Notes under the pieces: generated by a model | What the model was told of the DNA's origin: nothing | Databases searched by the model: none | Seen by the model: only the letters and a program-made list of their open reading frames with translations | Origin: Polyangiaceae bacterium | GTDB lineage: Bacteria > Myxococcota_A > Polyangia > Polyangiales > Polyangiaceae | NCBI GenBank assembly: GCA_029261965.1 | Contig: JAJDAH010000477.1 | Span: 1-64,000 of the forward strand | Length of the DNA: 64,000 bases | Direction of reading: 5' to 3' | Shown here: positions 33,177 through 40,685 of the stretch, piece by piece | Position numbering within the stretch: position 1 is the first letter of the stretch | How the letters are laid out: each line of letters begins with the position of its first letter | Translations under genes and position numbers: made by a program

Positions 33177-33968
33177 TCACGCTTCGGCTAGCGCTGCGCT
33201 CCCGGCTCGCACGCAGTCTGGTGTGGTCAGGACCTCGCATCCCTCTCGCGTCACGAGCACGGTGTGCTCGAATTGAGCAGATAGCGAGCCGTCGGCAGTG
33301 ACGACGGTCCAGCCATCGTCGAGGAAAAGCACGTCGGCGGCACCAAGATTGATCATGGGCTCGACGGTCAGCGCCATCCCCGCTTTCAGGCGAATCCCGG
33401 TTCCGGCGCACCCATGATGCGGGACGTGAGGGTCGGCGTGCATCGAGCGGCCGATTCCGTGGCCACCGAGCTCACGCACGACCGAACACCCCTCGCGTTG
33501 GGCGAGCGCTTCGATGCTGGCACCGATGTCGCCGAGTCGCGCGCCGTGACGCACGGCGGAAATGCCCACGTCGCGACACCGCTTTGCCACGTCCACCACG
33601 TGCCGCGCCTCCGGCGAGGGGTCACCGATGAAAAACGTCGCTGACGTGTCGCCGTGAAACCCGGCGAAGCGAGTCGTGACGTCCACGTTGATGATGTCAC
33701 CCAGTTCGAGCAGCTCGTTCGCGCTGGGGATCCCGTGGCAGACGACGGAATTCTTGCTCGTGCAGACCGCCGCCGGAAATCCCTGATAGCCGAGCTGACT
33801 CGGCGTTCCGCCGCGGGCCTCGGTGTCCCGACGGACGAGCGCGTCGATTTCCGCGGTCGCCATGCCCGGCCGGAGACTCTGCGCGACGGCTTGCAGCGTG
33901 GCTCTCGCGACCGCGCCAGCCCGCCTCATTCGCGAGCAGTCCCGGGCGCTCAGGATGGTGATCGCCAT
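33177..33968 (-). CDS. map: Methionine aminopeptidase, type I
   Basis: A 263-residue type I methionine aminopeptidase, which removes the N-terminal Met from nascent proteins. The five metal ligands are visible: Asp in INVDVTTRF, Asp in FHGDTSATF, His in GHGIGRSMHADP, Glu in LTVEPMI, and Glu in SAQFEHTVLV. The substrate His region (VCHGIPS) is also present. The ATG at 33968 gives MAITILSARDCSRMRRAGAVA, typical for the family; the frame extends 12 codons further. Unlike the housekeeping copy, it is not in a ribosomal-protein operon, so a second map may exist elsewhere. Confidence 0.95.
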   Translation of the reverse strand: MAITILSARDCSRMRRAGAVARATLQAVAQSLRPGMATAEIDALVRRDTEARGGTPSQLGYQGFPAAVCTSKNSVVCHGIPSANELLELGDIINVDVTTRFAGFHGDTSATFFIGDPSPEARHVVDVAKRCRDVGISAVRHGARLGDIGASIEALAQREGCSVVRELGGHGIGRSMHADPHVPHHGCAGTGIRLKAGMALTVEPMINLGAADVLFLDDGWTVVTADGSLSAQFEHTVLVTREGCEVLTTPDCVRAGSAALAEA

Positions 33969-34054
33969 GCACCAACTTGCAGCTCGACGACGGTGCGCGT
34001 CCAATACCTTGTCGGTATCGAACGCGACTGCGGCCGTGTGCTACGCTCATCACG

Positions 34055-34339
34055 GTGAGTCTCGCCCAGATTCGGTACTTCGTAGCGGTCGCTGAAGAAG
34101 GCCACCTCGGCCGAGCAGCGCAGCGGTTGCACATTTCACAGCCGCCATTGACCCGCCAAATCAAGAGCCTCGAGCACGAACTCGGGGCCGAGCTCTTTCG
34201 CCGCACGCCCCGCGGCATGCATCTGTTGCCGAGCGGCCAACGTTTCCTCGAGCACGCTCGAAGAATCCTCTCGGAGGTCGAAGCCGCGATGGCATTGTGT
34301 GGCGCTCGCCAACGCGAGCGACGCGTCGTCCGGGATTGA
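34055..34339 (+). pseudogene. Truncated LysR family regulator (HTH only)
   Basis: About 94 codons from a GTG encode a perfect LysR winged HTH (SLAQIRYFVAVAEEGHLGRAAQRLHISQPPLTRQIKSLE and ELFRRTPRGMHLLPSGQ) and the linker helix, then stop. The effector-binding domain (about 200 residues) is missing and no remnant was recognised downstream, where a convergent lipoprotein gene ends at 34351. It is either a decayed regulator or a stand-alone DNA-binding protein. It is divergent from map. Confidence 0.7.
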
Positions 34340-34350
34340 CATGCCGCGAA

Positions 34351-34581
34351 TCAGCGGCAGCAGTGAATGAACCTGTGGATGTGGCGCTCAGTTTTTCCCG
34401 TGGCGGGGTCGAAGCGGGACTCGTTCGTTCGAATCTCGTCGCAGCCCAGGCTCAATAGTGGGGGCTTGCTGTAGGCGTTCGGCTTTTCCGCATCGCAGGC
34501 GCCATCGTCGCTGGGCGTGCGGTTTCCGCACCCGCAAAGAAGTATTGCAAAACTCACGGGGAAGAGGGCCAGGCGCTTCAC
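34351..34581 (-). CDS. Small lipoprotein of unknown function
   Basis: A 76-residue protein with a clear lipoprotein signal: KRLALFPVSFAILLCGCGN, lipobox LCGC. The short mature part has no recognised domain but contains His and paired Cys near the end (HIHRFIHCC). It lies just downstream of the radical SAM operon on the same strand, 52 bases after its last stop, so it may be co-transcribed. Coding status rests on the signal peptide. Confidence 0.55.
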   Translation of the reverse strand: MKRLALFPVSFAILLCGCGNRTPSDDGACDAEKPNAYSKPPLLSLGCDEIRTNESRFDPATGKTERHIHRFIHCCR

Positions 34582-34633
34582 GCGGACAGGCTATCGGGCA
34601 TCGAGAGCGCCTCCAAGCCTCGCCCCTGCGAGC

Positions 34634-36304
34634 CTATTCTGCGGCTCGATCGCCCGCCTGGAGCGGCACCAGCGGCGCATAACCATGGGCGCGGACGAAG
34701 TTGATGTGCACTCCCCGACACGACGAATCGTGCACGCACTCTTTGCATCGACGACTCTTCGTCAGGAAGCGATCGGCGATGTAGCGCTGGGCATACTTGT
34801 TCATGTCCAGGCGCGCGTCAGCGCCGAGCATCCCGCCGTCGAGTCGAGTTTGACTCGCCTCAGGAATGCGCGAACCGAGGCACGGGGGAATGTTCTCCGT
34901 TTTTACTTCCGGAGGGAGGGTCGAAAGAAACGCGCGAAGGTCGGCCACGTCATTTTTTCGATTGAGCGTGACCCGGTCGTAGTAAGGCTGGGCCACCATG
35001 AGCCTCGGCGATATCGGCGAATGAGCGCGGATCCAGGCCTCAGTGTCACGGTTCAAGTACGCACACACCGCGAAATCACCGGGCACCCCCAAGAGGCGCT
35101 CTAGTTCTTCAGCCGTACTGGCGTAGCAGCGCCCGAGCTTCTTGCCGAAAACGAGGCCCGCGTCATTCAGGTGATCGGGGAGACCACCGTAGGCCGGTAG
35201 CTCGAGCCAGATCTGCTCGGCGTCAGCGCGATCCGCCAGCCGCTTCGCTGCGGGGTAGTCGTCCGCCACGACCCTCACCACTCGAGCTTTCGGTAGCTCG
35301 CCAGCCACCGGCGCGGGTTCTTCGAGCCGAAGCAACTCCACTTCGTCACGTTTCCGCTCGTCGATGGCTTCGTCCAGGGTGTCGCAGAGCTGATTCAGAT
35401 AGCAGTAGTGACACCGCTCGGGCTGACGGCAGGAGAGCTTCTTTCCAACCGACAGGAACTGGTCGAACTCCTCGCGTCGACCGCGCACCTCGTCGTTCAT
35501 CTTGTAGGGATCTTGGATGAGGTCCTCGAACCCCTCGGTGTAGGGCGGGGGGAATCGATTGAGCCAGATGTGAAGGTCGGGGCGCCGAGAGAACTCGAAC
35601 GCTTTTCGCAAAGCCTCTTCGTTGCCCTCGAGGTCGTAGAAAAGATGCTCTTTGGCCGGTCCCCAGGCATTGCCGAATGGAATGATGTGAAGCAGGTCGA
35701 ACTCCTGCACGCCCCATCCGACGAACGTCTCGAGCATCTCGGGGAGGTGCTTGACGTTCTGCTTGTTGATCACGATGTCGACATTGACGATGAATCTGCC
35801 GGAGGCGAGTGCCGCCTTTAGTCCGGCACTCTCTTGCTCGAACGCACCAGGGGTACCGACGAGCGCATCGTGCAACTTCGCGGTGTGTCCGTGGAGCGAG
35901 AACGTAATTTCGTCGAGTCCGTTCTCCGCCGCCGTTTGGAGAAACTCCGGGTACTGAAACATGCGCCCATTGGTGACGGTCTGCACCTTGGGATAGCCGG
36001 AGCGTTTCCCCAGCTTCACGAAGTCGAGAAAGTTGGGGTGCATCGTCGGCTCGCCGCCGCTCAAGATCAGGCGCTCGCACCCCTTCTTGCGTCCCTCGAT
36101 TATCTGCACCTTCACATCCATCACGCTGCGCATCGTTCCGTTGTGCGCGAGCGTATCGAGACAAAACGTGCAGTGATTGTTGCAGTCCATCGTCAGTCGG
36201 ACCCAGTTGCGTTTTTGGTGCGCGGCCTCTTCGTGGCTCTCGACCTTCTGCAGGTCGTCGTCGGCCGACGTCAGCGCGCCGAGTGCGTCGTGCTCACCAA
36301 TCAC
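34634..36304 (-). CDS. Radical SAM protein with two CX2CX5C auxiliary cysteine motifs
   Basis: A 556-residue radical SAM enzyme. From the GTG at 36304, the [4Fe-4S] motif CNNHCTFC is at residues 41-48, followed by LSGGEPTMHP and the TIM barrel (TVTNGRMFQ, SLHGHTAKLHD). After the barrel a first CX2CX5C motif (CHYCYLNQLC) follows near residue 320. The second half looks like a degenerate repeat of the barrel lacking CX3CX2C, and ends in a second CX2CX5C (CKECVHDSSCRG) resembling SPASM/twitch auxiliary clusters. GTG at 36304 forms a GTGA overlap with the methyltransferase stop; the frame reaches 36337. It probably modifies a protein or peptide substrate in the Hxs-like operon. Confidence 0.85.
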   Translation of the reverse strand: MIGEHDALGALTSADDDLQKVESHEEAAHQKRNWVRLTMDCNNHCTFCLDTLAHNGTMRSVMDVKVQIIEGRKKGCERLILSGGEPTMHPNFLDFVKLGKRSGYPKVQTVTNGRMFQYPEFLQTAAENGLDEITFSLHGHTAKLHDALVGTPGAFEQESAGLKAALASGRFIVNVDIVINKQNVKHLPEMLETFVGWGVQEFDLLHIIPFGNAWGPAKEHLFYDLEGNEEALRKAFEFSRRPDLHIWLNRFPPPYTEGFEDLIQDPYKMNDEVRGRREEFDQFLSVGKKLSCRQPERCHYCYLNQLCDTLDEAIDERKRDEVELLRLEEPAPVAGELPKARVVRVVADDYPAAKRLADRADAEQIWLELPAYGGLPDHLNDAGLVFGKKLGRCYASTAEELERLLGVPGDFAVCAYLNRDTEAWIRAHSPISPRLMVAQPYYDRVTLNRKNDVADLRAFLSTLPPEVKTENIPPCLGSRIPEASQTRLDGGMLGADARLDMNKYAQRYIADRFLTKSRRCKECVHDSSCRGVHINFVRAHGYAPLVPLQAGDRAAE

Positions 36305-37257
36305 GGGTGACCCACTTTCCGGTACTGGAGCAACCACTGGTTGCTCGTTTCTGGGCCCACGTCGCGGCGTTCTTCGAGCCGCAGCGGGAGCGCGTCACAA
36401 ACAGCATGTGCTTCGACCGACGAGTCGTTTCTGTAGTGCTCGAAAGCGCCGGGCCCGCCCTCAGCGCGGCTCGCGTGCTCCTTCGACCGAACGAGACCGA
36501 ACGCAACGTTGTCGGCGACCAGCAACCTCCCACCGGGTCGCAACAATTGCACGGCACGCATCATCGCCTCTCGAGGGTCGGGGAGGTGGTTGTAGCTGCG
36601 AAGCACGAGCACGTGGTCAAAGCTCTCAGGACCTTGGAGCAGATCCAAGACCGTACCGACATGATAGCGCGCCCACGGGTGACGCGATGCGAGCAGGCCA
36701 ACACGAGCCTCGTCAGGGTCGACACCCAGATAGGTCGCCTGGCCGGCTTCCACTTGCTGGGCAATATCAGCGACATACACGCCTTCCCCACAGCCAACGT
36801 CGAGCAGATCACCGTCTAATGTGCCAAGAATATCCCGAAGAAAACCGTCGTCGCGCTCGAAAGCGCCGCCGGCACTGAGCTGCCACGAGCCCCCACAGCC
36901 CGCGCGATGGGCGCAACGCTCGCACTCGCGCGAAAGCGTGAGCTTCTTCAGGTCTGCGACAAAGTCATCCGGTGCGAGCTTGCTCGAGACGTCCAAATAG
37001 ATCTGGCCGAGCGATTCTTTGATCTTCAGCAACTCTTCGTCGGAGAAATCGCTGGAGTCCGTACGAAACAAGCGCATGCGGTCGTGCAAGCGCAGGAAGA
37101 GCTCTCGCGAAACGTCGCTAGCGAATTCCCCGGTGGCAGGGAGCGGGCACCGGCTCTTCGGGGGCCGGGCAACATCCCGTCTAGAGACGAAGTTGAACGA
37201 ATTCGACCGCAGACGCGACACCCGTCCAGCGTAGCAGCTCCGCCATCTGGCCCGCAC
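36301..37257 (-). CDS. SAM-dependent methyltransferase with N-terminal CX2CX5C cysteine motif
   Basis: A protein of up to 318 residues. The C-terminal two-thirds is a class I methyltransferase: motif I LLDVGCGEGVYVADI, motif II GVDPDEARVGLL, and VLVLRSYNHLPDPREAM. The N-terminal part (DEELLKIKESLGQIYLDVSSKL) is helical and ends with CERCAHRAGCGG, a CX2CX5C motif like those in the four radical SAM proteins of this window; it may bind an iron-sulfur cluster. It overlaps the radical SAM gene (GTGA) and follows an HxsD-like gene by 15 bases. Start is uncertain: GTG at 37257 or GTG at 37221. Confidence 0.8.
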   Translation of the reverse strand: MRARWRSCYAGRVSRLRSNSFNFVSRRDVARPPKSRCPLPATGEFASDVSRELFLRLHDRMRLFRTDSSDFSDEELLKIKESLGQIYLDVSSKLAPDDFVADLKKLTLSRECERCAHRAGCGGSWQLSAGGAFERDDGFLRDILGTLDGDLLDVGCGEGVYVADIAQQVEAGQATYLGVDPDEARVGLLASRHPWARYHVGTVLDLLQGPESFDHVLVLRSYNHLPDPREAMMRAVQLLRPGGRLLVADNVAFGLVRSKEHASRAEGGPGAFEHYRNDSSVEAHAVCDALPLRLEERRDVGPETSNQWLLQYRKVGHP

Positions 37258-37272
37258 CGCCCCCGGCGCGCG

Positions 37273-37494
37273 CTACTTCTCGGTGCCTCGTTCTTCGACC
37301 GTAGCGCCTAGCGCATAGTTGCCGAGCTCGTCGGCGATGGCGTCCGCTGGAAAGTCGCCGGTGGGCGTAAACCGCACGATGTACTCCTCGTCGGTCTTTT
37401 CGAGATCGAAGTCGGCGTACTCGCCGTAGACCTTGACCGCGGAATCGATGGCGAAACCGGAATACAGATCCGTTTTGAACCGAAGCTCGGTCAC
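37273..37494 (-). CDS. HxsD-like small protein (second copy)
   Basis: A 73-residue protein. The pattern LYSGFAIDSAVKVYGEYADF followed by DELGNYALGATVEE resembles the HxsD family of the His-Xaa-Ser system (Y-S-x-x-A-I-x-x-A-x-x-Y and a closing L-x-N-Y-x-L motif). HxsD proteins accompany radical SAM enzymes HxsB/HxsC and are thought to assist peptide modification. The GTG start overlaps the stop of the upstream HxsD-like gene (GTGA), and the methyltransferase follows 15 bases downstream. Assignment is by motif only. Confidence 0.6.
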   Translation of the reverse strand: MTELRFKTDLYSGFAIDSAVKVYGEYADFDLEKTDEEYIVRFTPTGDFPADAIADELGNYALGATVEERGTEK

Positions 37495-37997
37495 CCGCCC
37501 TCTTTCGACTTGCTCTCGCCATCTGTGAGTAGCTCTTCGGACGCCTGCTTCGCCTCTTCAGCGTCCTTCTTCGTGTCCTTCTTCTTGTACTTGTCTTCCC
37601 AGCTCATCGCGATGCCGAGCGGGTCCTCGAACGCTGTGTCCTCGTCGATGTCCATGCCCAGAAGGTCGTCGAGACCCGGGGGACCGGCGGCACCCGCCAT
37701 AGCCTGGGTCGACACCTGCTCGATCAAGCGCCGATTCTCTTCGATGATCAGACGGCGCCACGCCTGACCGAGGAGCTCGTTCTCGAACTCGCCGGCGAGA
37801 TCGTCCAGGGATGGTTTGACATCCGGTTTGAGCCGCAACCGGACAGAGAGTCGACCTTCCTTGGGGCGGTCGAGCCACACGTAGCACCGGTCGATGAAAA
37901 TGTACGCAGCGCCGTATACCGCGTCCTTCGGATAGAGCGACTCGTCGAGCTCGAGGATGAGCGTCCCCTCGGCTTTCGACGTCTCGAGATCGGTCAT
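37491..37997 (-). CDS. HxsD-like protein with Lys/Asp-rich tail (first copy)
   Basis: A 168-residue cytosolic protein. Residues about 10-95 follow the HxsD pattern: ESLYPKDAVYGAAYIFIDRCYVWL and a later GEFENELLGQAWRRLI with a following helix ending in QAM (family core N-E-L-L-x-Q-x-x-R). The C-terminal 60 residues are charged and low-complexity (KKKDTKKDAEEAK). The ATG at 37997 is used; the frame continues to 38228 without family resemblance. It lies 74 bases downstream of the MopE-like gene and is coupled by GTGA overlap to the second HxsD-like gene. Confidence 0.6.
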   Translation of the reverse strand: MTDLETSKAEGTLILELDESLYPKDAVYGAAYIFIDRCYVWLDRPKEGRLSVRLRLKPDVKPSLDDLAGEFENELLGQAWRRLIIEENRRLIEQVSTQAMAGAAGPPGLDDLLGMDIDEDTAFEDPLGIAMSWEDKYKKKDTKKDAEEAKQASEELLTDGESKSKEGG

Positions 37998-38071
37998 GGG
38001 CAAGAAGTCATGACCCTCCGCCGCCGGGCCGTCAAGCGGCTCGAACGAACAATCGACCCGCCTGCTGCAGA

Positions 38072-39772
38072 CTATTGCGTGATCGAAACACTGAACGGCG
38101 AACATGCGCCGCCGCCGATGCTTTCGCGAGTGATCTGCACGATGATCGTGCTGGGAAGCGACGAGTCGTTGGTGCAGGCACCGTTCGACCCGCCACAGCC
38201 GGCGTTCAGCGTGAAGTCCATGCTCCACGTCGCAATGTCCGAGCCCGTGCCGCTACCACTGCGAGATGCGGGCTGGGGACAAGCCATGAACTGACCACCG
38301 CCGCATCCGTTCAGCACGTCCATTCGGTACTCCGACGCCCCTTGAACGAGCTGAATCGTCGGTTGGTTGGAAACACCTGGCACCGGGGGATTGAAGTTGA
38401 CGCGGGCGTACACCGACTCGCCGACGGTCACGATCTGGCCGGCAAAGGCGCCGACGCCCGGGGTTGCCGGGTTGCCGCAGGTGGTGGATGCCGGAGAGGT
38501 CGCGCAGGTCGTGCCTTCGCAGCCGTTGCACACGTTGCCATCAGCATTGACACGACCGGGCTCGCAGCCGTCGATGACGCACGTCGCGGACGAGCAACGC
38601 ATGGCGGTCACGAAAGGCAGCGTGCCACCCGGCACGCCACAGGTCCGAGCGCATAGCTCTATTGCCGGTCCGTTGTCCGGAGTGCCGTCGCAATCTTCGT
38701 CGACGCCGTCGCAAGACTCCGCCGTGGGCGTGCTCGTCTGCTGACAACCACCAGTACCGAAGGAGCACGTCGTCAACCCGGCGGAGCAAATGCCGTCGAG
38801 GCCGGTCGTGCAGGGTTGCCCGACGACCTTGGCAGGCTCGTCGATGCCCGTGGTGCAGTCATTGTCGAGCCCGTCACAGATCTCGATGCTCGCCATCACG
38901 TTCTGCACGCAACTGAGCTGGCCGAACTCACAATTGAATGTACCCGCCGCGCAGACTCCTTCGAGACCCGTAGAGCAAGGCAGAGCTCCGCCAGGATTGC
39001 CTTCATCGGCCTGGCCGTCACAGTTGTCATCGAGCCCGTTGCAGGTCTCCATCTGCGGCATGAAGTTGGCCGTGCAGCTGATCGTTCCTGCTGCGCACGA
39101 GGTCGTGCCCGCACTGCAGATGCCCATTTGCCCGGTCGAACAAGACATGCCAGCGCCGGGATCACCCTCGTCGATTCCGCCGTTGCAGTTGTCGTCGAGG
39201 CCGTTGCACGTCTCCGGTGCCGGAGAGTTCACCTGCACGCATTGGATAGTCCCGCTCACACACGATGTCTCGCCGTCGCGACAGACGCCGGACGTGGCTG
39301 GAACGGTGCAAGACTGACCCCCGCCAGGGTTGCCTTCGTCGATCTGTCCGTTCGCGTTGTTGTCCAGACCGTCGCAAATCTCGCCGTTGCCCGCATCTGA
39401 GCCGGCAACACCCGCGCCTCCAGCGGCGCCCGCGACTCCCGCTGCGCCGGCGCTGGCGCCCGCACCGGCGACTCCGCCAGTTCCAGGACCGCCCCCCGTG
39501 TTCGGACCGCCCCCAGTGCTCGGGCCACCGCCCGTGCTCGGAGCGCCGCCGGCGCCTGGCGCGCCACCCGTCACGATACCCCCACCAGCACCGCCGGTCT
39601 GGCCGCCGCCATCGGTGGTCCCTCCGGTGCCACCGGCACTCGTCGAGCCGCCGGTGTTGGCGAAGGTGCCGCCGGAGCCGCCTCCGGCGCAGGCCGCGGC
39701 GCCGAACGCGCCGAGCGCGCCGACCACCGTGAACAGTCCAAGATTTCGTGCCTTCAGATTTGAGCGAGCCAT
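38072..39772 (-). CDS. MopE-like Cys-rich lipoprotein
   Basis: A 566-residue exported protein. Lipobox AAACAGG (Cys28) follows a hydrophobic core. A Gly/Ala/Thr-rich linker spans about residues 30-125. Five tandem MopE-type modules follow (EICDGLDNNANGQIDEG, ETCNGLDDNCNGGIDEG, ETCNGLDDNCDGQADEG and similar), with Asp-rich loops and Cys; such modules are annotated as metal-binding. The C-terminal about 170 residues form a beta-rich domain with disulfide-prone cysteines (CEGTTCATS; NGCGGG). It sits in the minus-strand operon between a radical SAM gene and HxsD-like genes, so it is a candidate substrate of the modifying enzymes. Confidence 0.85.
   Translation of the reverse strand: MARSNLKARNLGLFTVVGALGAFGAAACAGGGSGGTFANTGGSTSAGGTGGTTDGGGQTGGAGGGIVTGGAPGAGGAPSTGGGPSTGGGPNTGGGPGTGGVAGAGASAGAAGVAGAAGGAGVAGSDAGNGEICDGLDNNANGQIDEGNPGGGQSCTVPATSGVCRDGETSCVSGTIQCVQVNSPAPETCNGLDDNCNGGIDEGDPGAGMSCSTGQMGICSAGTTSCAAGTISCTANFMPQMETCNGLDDNCDGQADEGNPGGALPCSTGLEGVCAAGTFNCEFGQLSCVQNVMASIEICDGLDNDCTTGIDEPAKVVGQPCTTGLDGICSAGLTTCSFGTGGCQQTSTPTAESCDGVDEDCDGTPDNGPAIELCARTCGVPGGTLPFVTAMRCSSATCVIDGCEPGRVNADGNVCNGCEGTTCATSPASTTCGNPATPGVGAFAGQIVTVGESVYARVNFNPPVPGVSNQPTIQLVQGASEYRMDVLNGCGGGQFMACPQPASRSGSGTGSDIATWSMDFTLNAGCGGSNGACTNDSSLPSTIIVQITRESIGGGACSPFSVSITQ
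38665..39390 (-). repeat. Five tandem MopE-type modules
   Basis: Five copies of a module with core C-[DN]-G-[LV]-D-[DEN]-[DN]-C-x-G-x-x-D, spaced about 45-50 codons, each followed by a G-x-x-C-x-x-G-x-x-x-C segment. The calcium-like Asp loops recall MopE/thrombospondin-3 type repeats. Confidence 0.8.
39391..39690 (-). repeat. Gly/Ala/Thr-rich linker coding repeat
   Basis: Low-complexity coding DNA with repeats of a GGxxGTGG-type unit encodes TGGGPSTGGGPNTGGGP and GAAGVAGAAGG-like copies. It separates the lipid anchor from the MopE modules. Confidence 0.75.
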
Positions 39773-39834
39773 CGCGTCCTACCTCGCTAGCGTGCGTGGG
39801 AATGCACTAGCCAATCCAAGAAAGTGGGGGAGTG

Positions 39835-40641
39835 TCATGGGGCGACTGCCCCCGCTGAGTGCGTCGGCACCGCGTCGATGACCCGGAGATGGCGCACGTC
39901 GTCGTAGGCCTGACCGTTTTGGGGCCGAACGTTTGCTTCGACCGTTCCGAGGTCGGCGAACCAATCGTGGGCGGGGTCGGCACTCGCCGCCGTCCCCACC
40001 ACATACGGGAGACCCAGCGTTTGCGCGAGACCAAGCGCTTGGCCGAGCGCGGAACGAACCATGACTTTGTTCGGAACGACGGCCCGAGCGTTGCGGGCGG
40101 CCGACCCATGAGGGCGGGCAAGCTCGAAACGGACCGCTCGGGCGCCGAGGGTGTGCGCCAGCCGGACCATCTCCCCGAGATGCCGAAAATTGGAGCGGGT
40201 CACCACGGTCGTGATCGCGAACGGCAGGTGGGCGGCCCGAGCGCGGCGCAAACCGAGCACCGTTTGCTTGAAGCTGCCGACCACTCCGGTGTGGTGGTCC
40301 TGCATGTCGACGGTCGTGCCGTGCAACGACACGTCGAAGCTGGCGCCTTCCAAGCTGTTCAAATAGGAACGATTGGCGAGACGGCGCCCATTCGTTTGCA
40401 CGAGCACGTGAGCCGCACCGCGGCTTCGGGCTCGTGCGAGCAATTCCCCGAGGTCGTCGAGCAGGGTCGGCTCACCGCCAACGAAAGCGACGGTGTCGGC
40501 GGAGCTGGTGTCGATCGGCAGAGCGTCGACCTCGGCTTCGATACTGGACCGAGGCTTGGGTTCCGAGGTGCTCCTCAGCCGCCCCTGCGCGCAGAAAACG
40601 CAGTGGTTGTTGCATTGGAGCGTGACTTCGACGACGTGCAC
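39835..40641 (-). CDS. Small radical SAM protein without SPASM domain
   Basis: A 268-residue radical SAM enzyme. The cluster motif CNNHCVFC is at residues 10-17, then VGGEPTLLDD, VQTNGRRLANR and a TIM-barrel to about residue 200. There is no cysteine after the cluster motif, so no auxiliary cluster is carried on this chain. The closest look-alike in the window is the second module of the double radical SAM protein at 51151. The start is GTG at 40641. It lies 44 bases after the Tat-protein gene and 62 before the MopE-like gene on the same strand. Confidence 0.85.
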   Translation of the reverse strand: MHVVEVTLQCNNHCVFCAQGRLRSTSEPKPRSSIEAEVDALPIDTSSADTVAFVGGEPTLLDDLGELLARARSRGAAHVLVQTNGRRLANRSYLNSLEGASFDVSLHGTTVDMQDHHTGVVGSFKQTVLGLRRARAAHLPFAITTVVTRSNFRHLGEMVRLAHTLGARAVRFELARPHGSAARNARAVVPNKVMVRSALGQALGLAQTLGLPYVVGTAASADPAHDWFADLGTVEANVRPQNGQAYDDVRHLRVIDAVPTHSAGAVAP

Positions 40642-40685
40642 TCTTTAGGGGTTCCGGTTGGAATGTCTCGAGAGAGAAAAGCCGA

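Noticed and set aside
34340-34633. Search for a frame-shifted LysR effector domain
   Set aside because: No similarity to the LysR effector domain was visible in any frame; a convergent lipoprotein gene occupies most of it.
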